From Notamacropus eugenii (Eukaryota; Chordata; Mammalia; Diprotodontia; Macropodidae), in the NCBI RefSeq assembly GCF_028372415.1, contig NC_092875.1:410637739-410701738 (forward strand): a DNA stretch of 64,000 nt, read 5' to 3'. Below the pieces are notes generated by a model. That model searched no databases. It saw only the letters and a list, made by a program, of their open reading frames with translations, and was not told the DNA's origin. Shown in pieces: positions 21,575-31,879 of this stretch. The stretch's first letter is position 1. Each line of letters begins with the position of its first letter. Both the position numbers and the translations under genes were made by a program.

Positions 21575-22459
21575 TGGAAAGGATGGGAGAAGCTTTCTGT
21601 AGTCCTACTTTTCCCCCTTTTTTGGGCATTTTTCCAACCAGTTACTTGACTTTTGAGTCCTCTGTAGGCTATACTCTGGGGATCTGTAAGATCTCAGATC
21701 CTCCAAAGTGGCACAGTCAAGTGTATGCACTGGTCTTGGAGCAAACAGAAAATTTTGTGCCCAGAATCTATGAGTTGTAGATTTTCCGCTCCACAACCAC
21801 CTGGCCTCCAGTTCCACCAAGCCAGCACTGGGGGCTGATATTAAATAATCTGCTCAATTCCCCCAGGGGCTTTAGGTGGAGACAGATCTGCCATTCAGTG
21901 TGAGATAAAGATCAGCTGCTCAAATCCCCCAGGAGCATTAGGTGAGGGCTGAGGTAAGAATCAGCTGCTCAGTTCCCCCAGGGGTTTAGGGATCCAACAA
22001 TGGATGTGGGCTGATCTGGCAGCTGCTGCTGCCCAGATGAAGCCTCTACAACTGTAGCCTGAGGGAGCTATGGGAAGAGCCTGTTCACTTCTTGGCCAGC
22101 TGAAAAAAACCATCTCACTGAACTTTGGTGCCTGTGGCTTGAGGGATCTGCAAACTGCTGCTATTGCCACTGGGGATTCTGCCCCGGAAGCCTGTTGGGT
22201 TCTGATCCTGGCACTATGCCATGGCCAAGGCCAGGCTGGGCTGGGCTCTACTCTGTGTTTGGTGCAACAGACCTTTCCTGTCAGCCTTTCAGGTCACCCT
22301 GGGCTGGAAATCTCCACTCCATTATTTTGTGGCTTCTTCTGCTCTAGAATTTGAGATTCTTTCTTTACAGGTATTTTATGGGCTCTGGGGAAGAGCTACT
22401 GTATGTGCATCTTTCTACTCTGCCATCTTGGCTCCCCCCCCCAATATTATAATTTCTTT

Positions 22460-23284
22460 TGCTTTATTTCTAAGCAGATTATTATGATTAAAATTTAAAA
22501 GTGTCATCACTTTGAGTGGCTAGTTTATCTAAATGGAAATACATATGTGTGGGCTTAAGAGCTAAAGTCATGAATAAAGAGATTTATTTCCCCACAACTG
22601 GGTCTCTAGAACCCTAGAGATATTTTTAATGTAATCACATTTGATTTAAATGTATTTTAATTAAATAGAATTTAAATGTAATCACATGATCAATCAATTA
22701 ATAAGCATTTATTAGATATTTATTATGGTGATGATGATTTTCTGGGTATATAGATTTGCTCTTGTGAATCCAGGTTGGAGCAAGTGGGAAAGTACAGAAA
22801 ATGAGAAGGCTTTTGCATAGTTAGGTGAGAGGTATGAGGGACTAGGGAATAACACATAGTTATAGGAAGAATTCCTCTTAAATTTCATTGGACAACTGCC
22901 CTATGGTGGCCATAAAGTTTTGTGAGTATGTCTTCTTGCTTCATACATTGTTTATATCAATAATCACAGAGTTCCTGTGAAAATATTTCATTGTATCTAT
23001 CAGGGAAAGAAAAAAAAAATCAAACTATATTTAATTTGGAAGAGCAAAACATATACTTTTAAAAAGGCAAGCTGGGCACAAAAAAGTTCATAAAAATAAA
23101 AATGCAAAAATCCCCATAAAAATGCAACATGGTTTTGTAGTGGTTTAGACTTGTACCCACCCAGGGATGCCAAACAGGAGATCAAAATCAGAGACTGCCC
23201 ACCCAGGGATGCCAAAAACTGATAGGGTTTCATGATATGTTGTGGTAGAACCATCTATAAGACTTCAGAGTCAGATCACCTCTA
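22460..23284. other. Unassigned sequence with a short L2-like end
   Basis: 22682-22735 resembles a reverse L2 end ('caatcaattaataagcatttatta'). 'tttaatgtaatcacat' occurs at 22626 and, diverged, near 22671. A 19-base word CCCACCCAGGGATGCCAAA occurs at 23156-23174 and 23198-23216. No gene. Confidence 0.5.
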
Positions 23285-23560
23285 GTCCAAACACAGTAGA
23301 ACTTCAGTTTACAAAGTTAATTTGTTCCACAATTCTGTTCATCTTGCAATTTGCACATATTGCAAAGTAAATTTTCCCATAGGAAATAATGTAAAGTCAG
23401 ATGATTGGTACCACATTTCCATAAATATTCATATAAAATAATTATTTATAATTTTAAGTAAGTTTTTTATCCCTAATGAGCCTGAAATACAATAGCAATG
23501 ATTAGTAGACAATATAAACCGAAAATAAAATAAATTAACCTGCACTTTACCTTTGAGAAG
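23285..23560. mobile_element. Possible Tc1/mariner (Tigger-like) DNA transposon end
   Basis: 'gtagaacttcagtttacaaag', 'aatttgttccacaattctgttc', 'aaattttcccataggaaataatgtaaa' follows the order of the ends of non-autonomous Tigger-type elements as I recall them. I could not find the opposite terminal inverted repeat or TA duplication. Confidence 0.35.
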
Positions 23561-23799
23561 AGTCATGGCTGGCTTGAGGGAGACAACAGGGAGGAGGAGA
23601 AAGGATTATTGTTTGGAAGGAGAATCTCCTTCAATGAGAACATCGGAGATTTCCACGTCTGGAGTGTTCTCTCTTATGCTACTTTCACTAAAAGTAAGAT
23701 TAACACTACTGCTTTCACTTATTTTTTGTTATTTAGGATCACTTTCATGTTTTGACTCATTGATTTTTTTCTTTATGTTTTAATGACACTTGTTTGTGA

Positions 23800-23935
23800 A
23801 GTTTTTTAAATTAATTTATTTGCTTTCAGTTTTCAACAATCACTTTCATAAGCTTCAAATTTTCTCCCTCTCCCTCCACCCTCCCTCCCTGAGATGGCAC
23901 CTTGTATGGGTTTGAATCAATCTTATATGGGCTTA
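23800..23935 (-). mobile_element. L1 3' end fragment
   Basis: The reverse L1 end: 'aattaatttatttgctttcagttttcaacaatcactttcataag', then the C-rich block and 'gagatggcaccttgtatgg', as at 25300 and 28215. Confidence 0.75.
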
Positions 23936-24744
23936 AAAAACAACAACAACATTACTTTAGTGGAGCATCCTCCTCTTGTGAGCCATTCAAGTCCAAACAT
24001 GAAGTTCATACTGCGAATTTTTGTTCATCTTTCAAGATACATTTTGCAAAAATTTTTCCTTGTCCAGCAAAGCACACATAAACCAGATTACTCATAAAAC
24101 AAGGTTCTATGGTGTAGACATTTATTGAGATTGATGCCTCTCATGAAGTGGGCTAAGTTCCAAGAGGAACCAATCACTTCAGAAAAAGCAAGATGAATTT
24201 TTATAGTGTAAAGATGCAATTATATAACAGAAATTGTGAATGTTAAAAAGACAGGAGAGGTTTGTAGAGGCATTAGGTAATAAGGGAGGGGCCTCAGCCA
24301 CAGTGGAGCTGTGCATGCTGTTACCCAAAATGCAAAGAGAAAAAACCATTGGGAAGGTACATATGTATGATAGTGATATTATAATAAACCTCTCTATGTT
24401 ATAAGTTTACTCTCGGTCAGCTCTTTACTATTACTGCACAGGTGACTACTTAGGGAAAGTCTCTTCTATTGTTTTGGAGTCCACATCCTGCTTGGGCATC
24501 CTGGTGGTGCTGCTTTGTGATTGACTGAGTTTTGTGGTCCTGAGGCTAGATGGATGTAGTTTTGGGTGAGTGCAGGGATACATCTGCTGTTTCTATGAGA
24601 AACATGAAGAATGAGACTGGAGGGCAATGGCTGGGATCCCATCACATGGACACTCCTGCTGTTCTGTGAGAAATATGAGTTCATGAATACACCTGTTCAT
24701 TTTTTTTTTCTGGTGAGCAGTACATGAAGAAGTTAAGATATTAA
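23936..24744. other. Unassigned sequence
   Basis: No recognised repeat or gene. A 72-codon minus frame (24684-24466) is unrecognised. The region is somewhat GC-richer at 24470-24680 and could belong to an old LTR or pseudogene; nothing decides it. Confidence 0.4.
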
Positions 24745-24747
24745 ATA

Positions 24748-24750
<3 letters not shown>

Positions 24751-24789
<39 letters not shown>

Positions 24790-24795
24790 TGTCTG
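24751..24795. repeat. (GT)n microsatellite
   Basis: About 20 GT units with one GTAT interruption. Confidence 0.95.
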
Positions 24796-25295
24796 TGGCT
24801 AGGTAGAGCAAGTAGGCCCACTGTTCTGAGGGCCTATAAGGAAGTTAGAATATTGGGGCTGGGGGTCACCTTATTAGGACTCGATCATAATTTTATTCTT
24901 TCCTAGGTTAACTTTTGAATTTAAAATGTTCATTTTGTTTTGAAAATAGTGCTCTGAACAATACCTACTTAAGAATTTTATCAGCTATAATGTCTATTGC
25001 AATAATATTCTAAATAATTTTGAAACAAGAATGTTTATTACATTATGGGGTGGACTTGGAAAACAGATGTATTTCATTATTCTTTGAGCAAAGAAAGCAT
25101 CACTGTTGAGTGTGTGATCCCTGGAACTGATGTTTGAATTTTATGTATGTCCTGAGTCCCATTTTAGCTAATTAGTCAATATTTCTGTTCTAATTTTTGC
25201 TTGCCACTTCTCACATGTGTTTTGCCTGACCATGCCATATGAACTCAATAGACTGATTCATGGAAAAGGAGAGCTTTCCTATTGTTTTTAGCTTT
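24796..25295. other. Unassigned sequence
   Basis: Nothing recognised. Confidence 0.4.
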
Positions 25296-25299
25296 GCAG

Positions 25300-25875
25300 T
25301 TTTCAATTTATTTATTTTTAGTTTTCAACATTCATTTCCATAAGTTTAAAATTTTATCCCCCTCCCCAAGATGGCATGTAATCTGATACAGGCTCTACAC
25401 ATACATTTCTATTAAACAAATTTTCACATTAAGGATGTCACATAGAAGAATTATAATGAATGAGAGAAACCATGAGAAAGAAAAAAAAGAAAATAGTTTG
25501 CTTCACTTTGCATTCTGACTACATAGTCCTTTTCTCTGGATAGCATTTTCCATCATGAGTCCTTTAGAATTGTTTTAGGTCCTTGCATTGCTGAGAAGTT
25601 TGTCAAAATCAGTCATCGCACACTGTGGCTGTTTCTGTGAACAATGTGCTCCTGGTTCTGCTCATTTCACTCAGCATCAGTTCATATAAGTCTTTCCAGG
25701 ATTTTCTGAAGCCTTCCTATTCATTATTTCTTATAGCACAATAGTATTCCATTACATTCAAATACTACAACTTGTTTATCCATTCCCTAATTTATGGGCA
25801 TCCCCTCAGTTTCCAGTTCTTGGTCACCACAAAAAGAGCTGCTATAAATATTTTTTTTAATATGTGGGTGAGATC
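25300..25875 (-). mobile_element. L1 3' end, 5'-truncated
   Basis: In reverse: A-tail complement 'atttatttatttttagttttcaac', C-rich tract and 'aagatggcatgtaatctgatacagg', then ORF2 C-terminal sequence ('agcacaatagtattccattac', 'gggcatcccctcagtttccagttcttgg'), the complement of the plus-strand FIAALFVVAQNW...EYYCVIRNDE region at 28620-28750. About 570 bp, a typical truncated L1. Confidence 0.85.
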
Positions 25876-26524
25876 TTTCCTCATTAAATGAAATATGATA
25901 CTCCATATGTTTCAGACCAGGGTATAAAAGACTACCATACATGAAAACAGGAAAAATAAACAATTTCAGAAAAATTTAATATCTAAACTTTAAATATCAA
26001 AGCACTTCAAATAAGCAAAAATTGCAAGCCATTGTTCCCAACTGAACAAACTAAATATGTATAGTTATTTTTATAAATGTATGTAAATGTTTTTAGTTTA
26101 ATATTTCAATGACTACAGTCTCATTAACATTAGCATTCCTTCCATACAGTAAAAAGCACAACCCATACTGTTTAATGTTGTCAATATTTTTCCACAGAGT
26201 CTTCTCAGAGCATCCACTCAGTGCATTAGATGCCTTCCTCTAGGTCATATTAAATTCTATGGATATGAGAAAATATGCATCCTGGCCATTAGTTTTCCTT
26301 CATTTTTCTACATGAATAGGTCACCTTATTTTGTAATCATGATACTGTTTAGATAAAAAAAGAGGAGAAATCCCCTTTTATGCAATAGATATAAAAAGGA
26401 GTACCCAGTTCCTTACACTTAGTAGAGATCGAATTGATTTTTGCTGAATAAATTCATTGAGGAATGGGTTAATGATGGCGGGGAGCCAGAAGCACAGGCT
26501 TTTTGATTTGGGTTTGATGTTTAG
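25876..26524. other. Unassigned AT-rich sequence
   Basis: No gene. 26405-26460 may hold a short L2-like end ('cttagtagagatcgaattgatttttgctgaataaa'). Confidence 0.4.
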
Positions 26525-26592
26525 TAGTTATATGATTAAATATAGAACTAATTAGTCATAGTTATATGACTAAATAAAGAACTAATCATTAA
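26525..26592. repeat. 34-bp tandem duplication
   Basis: 'tagttatatgattaaatata' at 26525 is repeated with few changes at 26559, giving two copies with a 34-base period. Confidence 0.8.
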
Positions 26593-26885
26593 AATCCTTT
26601 AAGCATAATTTCCTAATTTCTCTTATTGGTTACTGTTGCTTCACAAGGTTCATTGAGAACACCAAATAAGATAGTAGAGATATAACCATTTATAAACCCC
26701 CAAAGAATAAAGCATGAATTTGAAAATTAAAGTAATATACAACCCTCAAATATTAATAGAAATTGAAAGGGAAAAAGTAAAGAATACTTTGAAATACAGA
26801 ACCATAGAAAATTTAAAAATATTAAATTTTTATTGCTTGGGAATAAAACTCAAGTTAAAAAAGACTGTGAGAGGATCTCCCATTG

Positions 26886-26914
26886 TTATTATTATTATTA
26901 TTAATTATTATTTT
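26886..26914. repeat. (ATT)n microsatellite
   Basis: Short ATT/TTA array. Confidence 0.85.
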
Positions 26915-27859
26915 ATGCCATAAAATGGGTAATCAAGGTCAATATGCAGAAATTGCATTCTATAAAATAGTAGGAAAGAATTGCGAGAGTAATGTGTCCA
27001 GATGCAATTAATCATGTGAAATAGTAGTAGGGTCTTGTCTTCCTCTGCTTATGTCAGTATTAAAACAAAATAGAGTTTAGAGAACTCTTGAGAATTCAGA
27101 AATTTAGCAATATCCTTTGTCTTTTCTCCAAGGGAAAATAATAAGTTTAAATGGGTCATGTATACATCCCTTCATGCACAAACATTCAACAATCAAGCAT
27201 TTTATAAGTAATGGTTTAAGAATTCATTATTAAAAATTCATTGAATTGCCCCAACCTCCCCCCAAAAAAAGGAAAGAAAAGAAAGAAAAGTAGTTTTCTA
27301 ATATGGTGTGCATGTGACCAAAGTATAAAAAATGTAAAAATATATTTTTAATTACTTTCAATACTCTAATATTTAAAAATTCTATTCCCATATCTCCCTT
27401 TCTGATCTATCAGTATTGCTCTAGGAAGGAATTTAGAGATTTGGGGGCTTCAGTTTTCTTCCCATTTTAGTGTGCAACTGACTAATAAAGCACTAGAATG
27501 GCTGTACTTAACTCAATAAAATGAACATAAGTGAGGAAGTAAGACCAAGAGGGGGGGAGGGAAGGAGAGAATGGGAAACAGAGGGAGGGAAATATAAAGG
27601 GAGGATGGGAGAAAATAGCACTCTTAAAAGGAGAGCTGTTCAGCTTGTTATGAACCAGAGGAAAAAGAGCTGTGTCTGGACACTACTCTGCCTATGAGAG
27701 AATACAAAAGAAATGTGAGAGAACCAAGTCTTTTGCCTTGCTAAACCTTTTGCCTTGGACTAGGGAATCAATGAGTATTGTTTAATTTCCAGAATCTAAT
27801 AACTTAAAAGGTAGAGCAGAGAATATCTATTCTCAACTATAAATGAATTTCCTTCATAG
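26915..27859. other. Unassigned sequence with a purine-rich tract
   Basis: 27545-27612 is G/A-rich ('gggggggagggaaggaga'). No gene or clear repeat otherwise. Confidence 0.45.
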
Positions 27860-28109
27860 ACTATCAAACAAATCATTATGCAACTTTTCCTTGAAGTCAT
27901 CTGACTGGGATTTCAGTACCCAAAGGTACACCATTCCACTTTTAGATAACTTGAATTGTTAGGTAGGCTATTTAGTTATTTATTTTTGTATCCACCTTAA
28001 ACTTCATCTCTTCTCTATATAACTTCTAATCACAGTTTTTATTTTTGATCTTTTGGGCCAAGAAGAAAAAATGATTAACCCACATTCAATGAATGCTCCC
28101 TCAAATCTT
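27860..28109 (-). mobile_element. CR1/L3-type LINE, part left of an L1 insertion
   Basis: The reverse order of the CR1/L3 3' coding region: 'ttttgggccaagaagaa', 'cattcaatgaatgctccctcaaat' (like 'ctcttccacatgacagcccttcaaatac'). It continues at 28940 with 'tcttttcttctccagaataaatatc', the equivalent of 'cttctcttctccaggctaaacatc'. Confidence 0.65.
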
Positions 28110-28923
28110 TTTTTTTTAAACAACCTAGACTTTAATTTGTGTAGGAATTTCCTGATTATAGACAACTTTTATCAGTACAGATCAATGCCTTCTATACAAT
28201 TTACCATATTTTTTAAAAATTAATTTATTTGTTTTTAGTTTTCTACAATCACTTTCATAAGACAGATTTTCTCCCCTTCCTTCTACCTCCCTCCCCAAGA
28301 TGGCATGCAATCTTATATGGTTTCTATACATACATTCTTATTAAGCACATTTTCACATTGGTCATGTTGCATAGAGAAATTAAAATTAATGGAGGAAATC
28401 ATGAGAAAAAACAAACCAAAGCAAAACATAACACATGAGAAAATATTCTGCTTCATTCTGTATTTCAGTTCCATTGGTTTTTCTCTGGATGTGGATGGCA
28501 TTTTGCCTCAAGAGTCCTTTGGGTTACAAAAATGTGAATACCCTTTGACCTAGCAATATCATTTTTAGGACTGTATCCCAAAGAAATCATAAAAATTGGA
28601 AAGTGTCTCATATATACAAAAACATTTATAGCAGCTCTCTTTGTGGTGGCCCAGAACTGGAAATCAAGGGGATACCCATCAATTGGGGAATGACTGAACA
28701 AGGTGTGATATATGAATGTAACAGAATACTATTGTGTTATAAGAAATGATGAACAGAAAGCTTCAGAGAGGACTGGAAGGACTTACATGAACTGATGCTT
28801 AATGAAATGAGCAGAACCAGGATAACATTGTACACAGTAACAGCCACAGTGTGCGAGGATTTTTTCTGGTAGACTTCGACCTTCACAGCAATACAAGGAC
28901 CTAAAACATTCCCAAAGGACTTT
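28110..28923 (-). mobile_element. Twin-primed L1 with 3' transduction
   Basis: One insertion between 16-bp duplications TGCTCCCTCAAATCTT (28094-28109 and 28924-28939). Read on the minus strand from its 3' end: the A-tail (T-run 28108-28117), about 95 bp of non-L1 sequence (28118-28212) with ATTAAA (complement at 28131-28136) 13 bases before the tail, then the L1 3' UTR (28213-28520) with its own weak AATAAA (28224-28229). At 28520/28521 the element flips: 28521-28923 is plus-strand ORF2 C-terminus (TFIAALFVVAQNW, EYYCVIRNDEQ) and 3' UTR start. 'aaaggact(c/t)ttg' occurs at both inner ends, so about 12 bases are shared at the inversion. This is the structure expected of twin priming. Confidence 0.87.
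28118..28212 (-). other. 3'-transduced flanking sequence carried by the L1
   Basis: Non-L1 sequence between the L1 3' end and its A-tail, inside the target duplications. It came from downstream of the parent L1 and marks that source locus. Confidence 0.75.
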
Positions 28924-28939
28924 TGCTCCCTCAAATCTT

Positions 28940-29340
28940 GGAGTCAGGCATCATAGCCCACTAAATCTTTTCTTCTCCAGAATAAATATCATCAAACCTC
29001 AAATGGTAAAATTTTCAGTCCCTGCACCAAATTGAGTGCATACTTCTGCATCTTTTGATCTGTTATGTGTCCTTCCTAAAACATACAACATAGAATCAAA
29101 TCTACTTCTATTGACAGACTCTGACTAGGGCAGGGTTACTATCTCCTGACTCATTTGATTATCTCCTTCTTCTTGAATACTCTGCTTCTCTTCCTGCAAT
29201 TTATAATCCCATTTATAATTCATGAAGAGTCTCAGATTCTTTGGAGACAGAGGTCCTCGTAGTGTGTCATTCTTTTTTTTTTCACACTCCATTCCTGGGT
29301 AAGAGCTCATCATTCTTATATTTTCTACCATGTAACAATT
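28940..29340 (-). mobile_element. CR1/L3-type LINE, part right of the L1 insertion
   Basis: 'aaatcttttcttctccagaataaatatc', 'tgtgtccttcctaaaacatacaa', 'tctgactagggcagggttactatctcc' match the reverse CR1/L3 order ('tccttcctaaaatgtggtgcccag', 'tctgaccagggcagagtac'). Right end approximate. Confidence 0.65.
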
Positions 29341-29632
29341 CTAAATTCATCCTCAGGGAGCACTTTCTAATGTAGTTATTCCCTTCAAACATCTTTTTTA
29401 CCTTTCTGAGTCCATTACAATTGATAGGAAGCAATAGACCATTTTTGTCCCTAAGATCTCCATTTCTTAGCTCAAGATTTTGGATTCATTAGCTATACTT
29501 TTAGATTCTTTCTGGCAGTGTATGGTCACAAGTGAATCAGAAGTCAGTTTCATCGATGTCATGGATGTCTTTGAGGATAAAGGACAATGATCTGTGAGCC
29601 CCACTGAGGGACCCAATTGGCCAGTTCCAGTT
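29341..29632. other. Unassigned sequence
   Basis: 29545-29600 ('gtcatggatgtctttgaggataaaggacaatg') may be the simple 3' end of a SINE. Not firm. Confidence 0.35.
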
Positions 29633-29785
29633 TAGCAATACAGTTCCTTCCTTGCTTCCTTCCTTCCTTCCCTCCTCTTTCCTTCCTTCCTCCTCTCCTT
29701 CCCTCCTTTCCTTTTTCCTCTCAATCCCTCCCTTCCTCTTTCCCTCCCTTCTCTCCCTCCCTCCTCTTTCTCATCTGTCTACATA
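29633..29785. repeat. Polypyrimidine CCTT/TCCC tract
   Basis: About 150 bases of almost pure C/T on the plus strand, possibly the decayed A-rich tail complement or an old TTCC array. The 73-codon Ser/Pro/Leu-rich frame is an artefact. Confidence 0.95.
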
Positions 29786-29884
29786 GGGAATCATACCCCT
29801 ACCTGTGGATGCTTTTACCAAAGGAATATAAATTTTGACCACTAAAACCTTGCAAGATATCTTGGGGTTTATGGGCTAGATTTT

Positions 29885-30425
29885 TTTTTTTATGGATCAT
29901 ACTTTAAATGCAAATCACTCTGGCTCTCACTCATTGGCCAACAGTAGGTCCCAGCCCAAGCCACACTTGGTCATTGTTTGGGGTCTGATGGCTCAGAGTG
30001 ACCATAAATAGCAATTGTTTCCCTTTTGACCAAAAACTCTGAGGTTCTTCTTCTCCCAAGTCAATTTTATTTTTATGTTTTCTTTTTTCTGACTAGGTAA
30101 AAGAGGCCATTCCTTGCCTCATATCTTACCTAGCCTTTAATCACTAGATGGGAATTGCTTCAGTCAAACTGAGACCTGGGAAAGACTTTAACTTAAAAAG
30201 TACAAGGTCTCCCACTGCTTCTAGAGCCATTCTAATCATCCTGATCTGTATCTTGCCACTGGATACAGATGATTTCAGAGGAGAGAGTGAGGTTGATGAC
30301 TTTTCACAGCCCTCCTTCACTTAAATACAATTCACTTGCAAGTCATGACATTACCTTTGTGATGTCATGGTCTGATGTCATGATGTCACTGAGAACAAAG
30401 GAAAAACAGTGGATGACAAGAAAGG
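29885..30425 (+). mobile_element. Composite element with the shared SINE tail
   Basis: The first ~300 bp ('ctctggctctcactcattggccaacagtagg', 'gactaggtaaaagaggccattccttgcc') is joined to the tail module 'acaaggtctcccactgc ... agccctccttcactt ... gatgtcatg' that also ends the elements at 12530-12755 and 53169-53484. The joint lies near 30190. The two 5' parts are unrelated in sequence, so the tail is a module. No coding frame. Confidence 0.65.
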
Positions 30426-30539
30426 AAAAAAAGTGGAACCAACGACTAAAATATTCCTCCTTCCTTCCCCTCAAACTCCAATCCATTTCTCTTTTATCTA
30501 CTGTAATGGTAATTTAAATTAAATTTCATATTCATTAAT

Positions 30540-31010
30540 AGGACCATGTGACCCAACTGGGTCAAATGGAAGCCTGAGTCACATGGAGTCTGTGGTAGGA
30601 GGAGTTTGCTGAAGGGATGGAACAGGAAGAGGCAGAGCTAGAGAAGAGCTGTGAGGAAGTGAGTGAGAGAGCAGGAAAGCAGGCCTGGCTGAACTTGTTT
30701 GTAATTTTGTTTAAGGGAAGCCTGTTTGTCATTTGTTTAATGGAACTGGTTTGTGGGAAGCCTTGCAGGGAAGGCTTGGGAATAGTGTTGTCCTCTGCAT
30801 TGTTATCGTGTATAGATTTTTTTGTTATTATGAGGGATTTGACTTTCTGGTATCTGAATAAATGTTTTGGTTCTGTCTTCCATGTGGAGAGTCTATGGCA
30901 GTTCATGATTCAGAATTGGGCCAGGATATTCATGGCTGTCATAGGCGCTGTGACTATCTCATCAGTGTTATATCTACTTAGATGTAGACAAAAGTCTTTT
31001 AAGGAATAAC
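30540..31010 (+). mobile_element. LTR-like or other unnamed repeat with AATAAA
   Basis: Moderately GC-rich beginning ('catgtgacccaactgggtcaaatgg', 'gtcacatggagtctgtggtaggagg'), a T/G-rich middle and AATAAA at 30857-30862 followed by 'gttttggttctgtcttcc', a layout common in LTRs (U3, then R with polyadenylation signal). I recall similar words from marsupial repeats but cannot name the family. No target duplication found. Confidence 0.4.
30617..31009 (+). CDS. 130-codon open frame of unknown status inside a probable repeat
   Basis: Starts MEQEEAELEKSCEEVSERAG and then has hydrophobic stretches at about residues 25-45 (LNLFVILFKGSLFVICLMEL), 58-72 and 103-119 (IFMAVIGAVTISSVLYLL), ending in a basic tail. 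Read at face value it would be a small membrane protein with an acidic N-terminus. AATAAA lies inside the frame and the DNA is probably an LTR-like repeat; T-rich DNA yields Leu/Phe/Val-rich frames easily. I recognise no family. Most likely not a gene. Confidence 0.15.
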   Translation: MEQEEAELEKSCEEVSERAGKQAWLNLFVILFKGSLFVICLMELVCGKPCREGLGIVLSSALLSCIDFFVIMRDLTFWYLNKCFGSVFHVESLWQFMIQNWARIFMAVIGAVTISSVLYLLRCRQKSFKE

Positions 31011-31879
31011 AGAATAATAGTTGACATAAGCATATCATTTGAGGATCCTTCTCCACCTTCCCTCCCCTCTATCCCATCGAACTTATTTTAAGACAGTAAT
31101 GCAACAAAGAAAACAAGGAACCTTTCTAATGTGTAAAGTTTCTCTCTCCAGGATGTTTGTTTGGCATCAAGTTAGCTTTTGGGTTTATACTTTTATGCTT
31201 GGAAAACTTAGGTTTTGTAAGGCTGCCAATATTTTAATTTATTTATTTTCACTTCTAAAAATTGTTACTAAAACCTTTTGGGGGTACCACATTCTTTGAA
31301 TATCTAACTTGAGAACTTGATGAATGTTCAGTGACTAAATATTCAGCATGATGACAGCTATTCCAGACTAGAAAAACAATCCAGTGATGTACTTCTAATA
31401 TGATTAGCCACATTGTTTCCAACTACTATGTGAATTCAATACTATCACTTTCCAAACTTTTTGTAATATTATGTAAGAAATATGATGTTTATTCGGCTTT
31501 GTGACTCTAAGTGAAAATTTTATCTGTGATTAGTTAACTACAATCTGTTTAAGGACATCTACACAGGAGGTATTTTTTAATGTACCATCTTCAAATAATT
31601 TAATGTGCTTTTCATGATTATCCTTGACACACTGACTAATCAACAAAGATATTTATCATTTTTAAAAGAGCTGGACTACTCTGTCCTGGCTGATCAGAAA
31701 ATATTCAATGCTTGAAATTTTACCTGCCATTTATATAGGTAGCAATTGTGATGTCATCAAAACTGGGACAAAATAAATGAGATGAAAACTAATATCTGCC
31801 TTAATGATCCATATTCTATCAAGGCCTGGTATATACCTTATTCTTATATTGACATCTTAATGAGTATCAATAACTTTTG
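31011..31879. other. Unassigned AT-rich sequence
   Basis: An 86-codon plus frame (31039-31299) is unrecognised. No repeat identified. Confidence 0.4.

Larger units (their letters stand above)
19556..22441 (-). mobile_element. Full-length HAL1-type LINE (ORF1 only, no ORF2)
   Basis: Sense is on the minus strand. The element starts at 22441 with a G-run and the L1-like start 'ggagccaagatggcagagtag', has a 5' UTR of about 870 bp, ORF1 (21574-20557), a 3' UTR of about 1 kb with a G-rich tract and a TG/CA microsatellite, and an A-rich tail at 19556. ORF2 is absent. The flanks repeat CAATATTAT: 19539-19547 (continuing CATCTTTT) and 22442-22450 (continuing AATTTCTTTT), so both ends are defined. The plus-strand copy at 31889-34727 has the same 2.8-2.9 kb structure, so ORF2 loss is a property of the family, not of one copy. 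HAL1 elements are known in mammals, notably in opossum; they presumably move with L1-supplied reverse transcriptase. Confidence 0.88.

Noticed and set aside
23156..23216. 19-base direct repeat as a target-site duplication
   Set aside because: Only 23 bases lie between the copies and these do not resemble any element.
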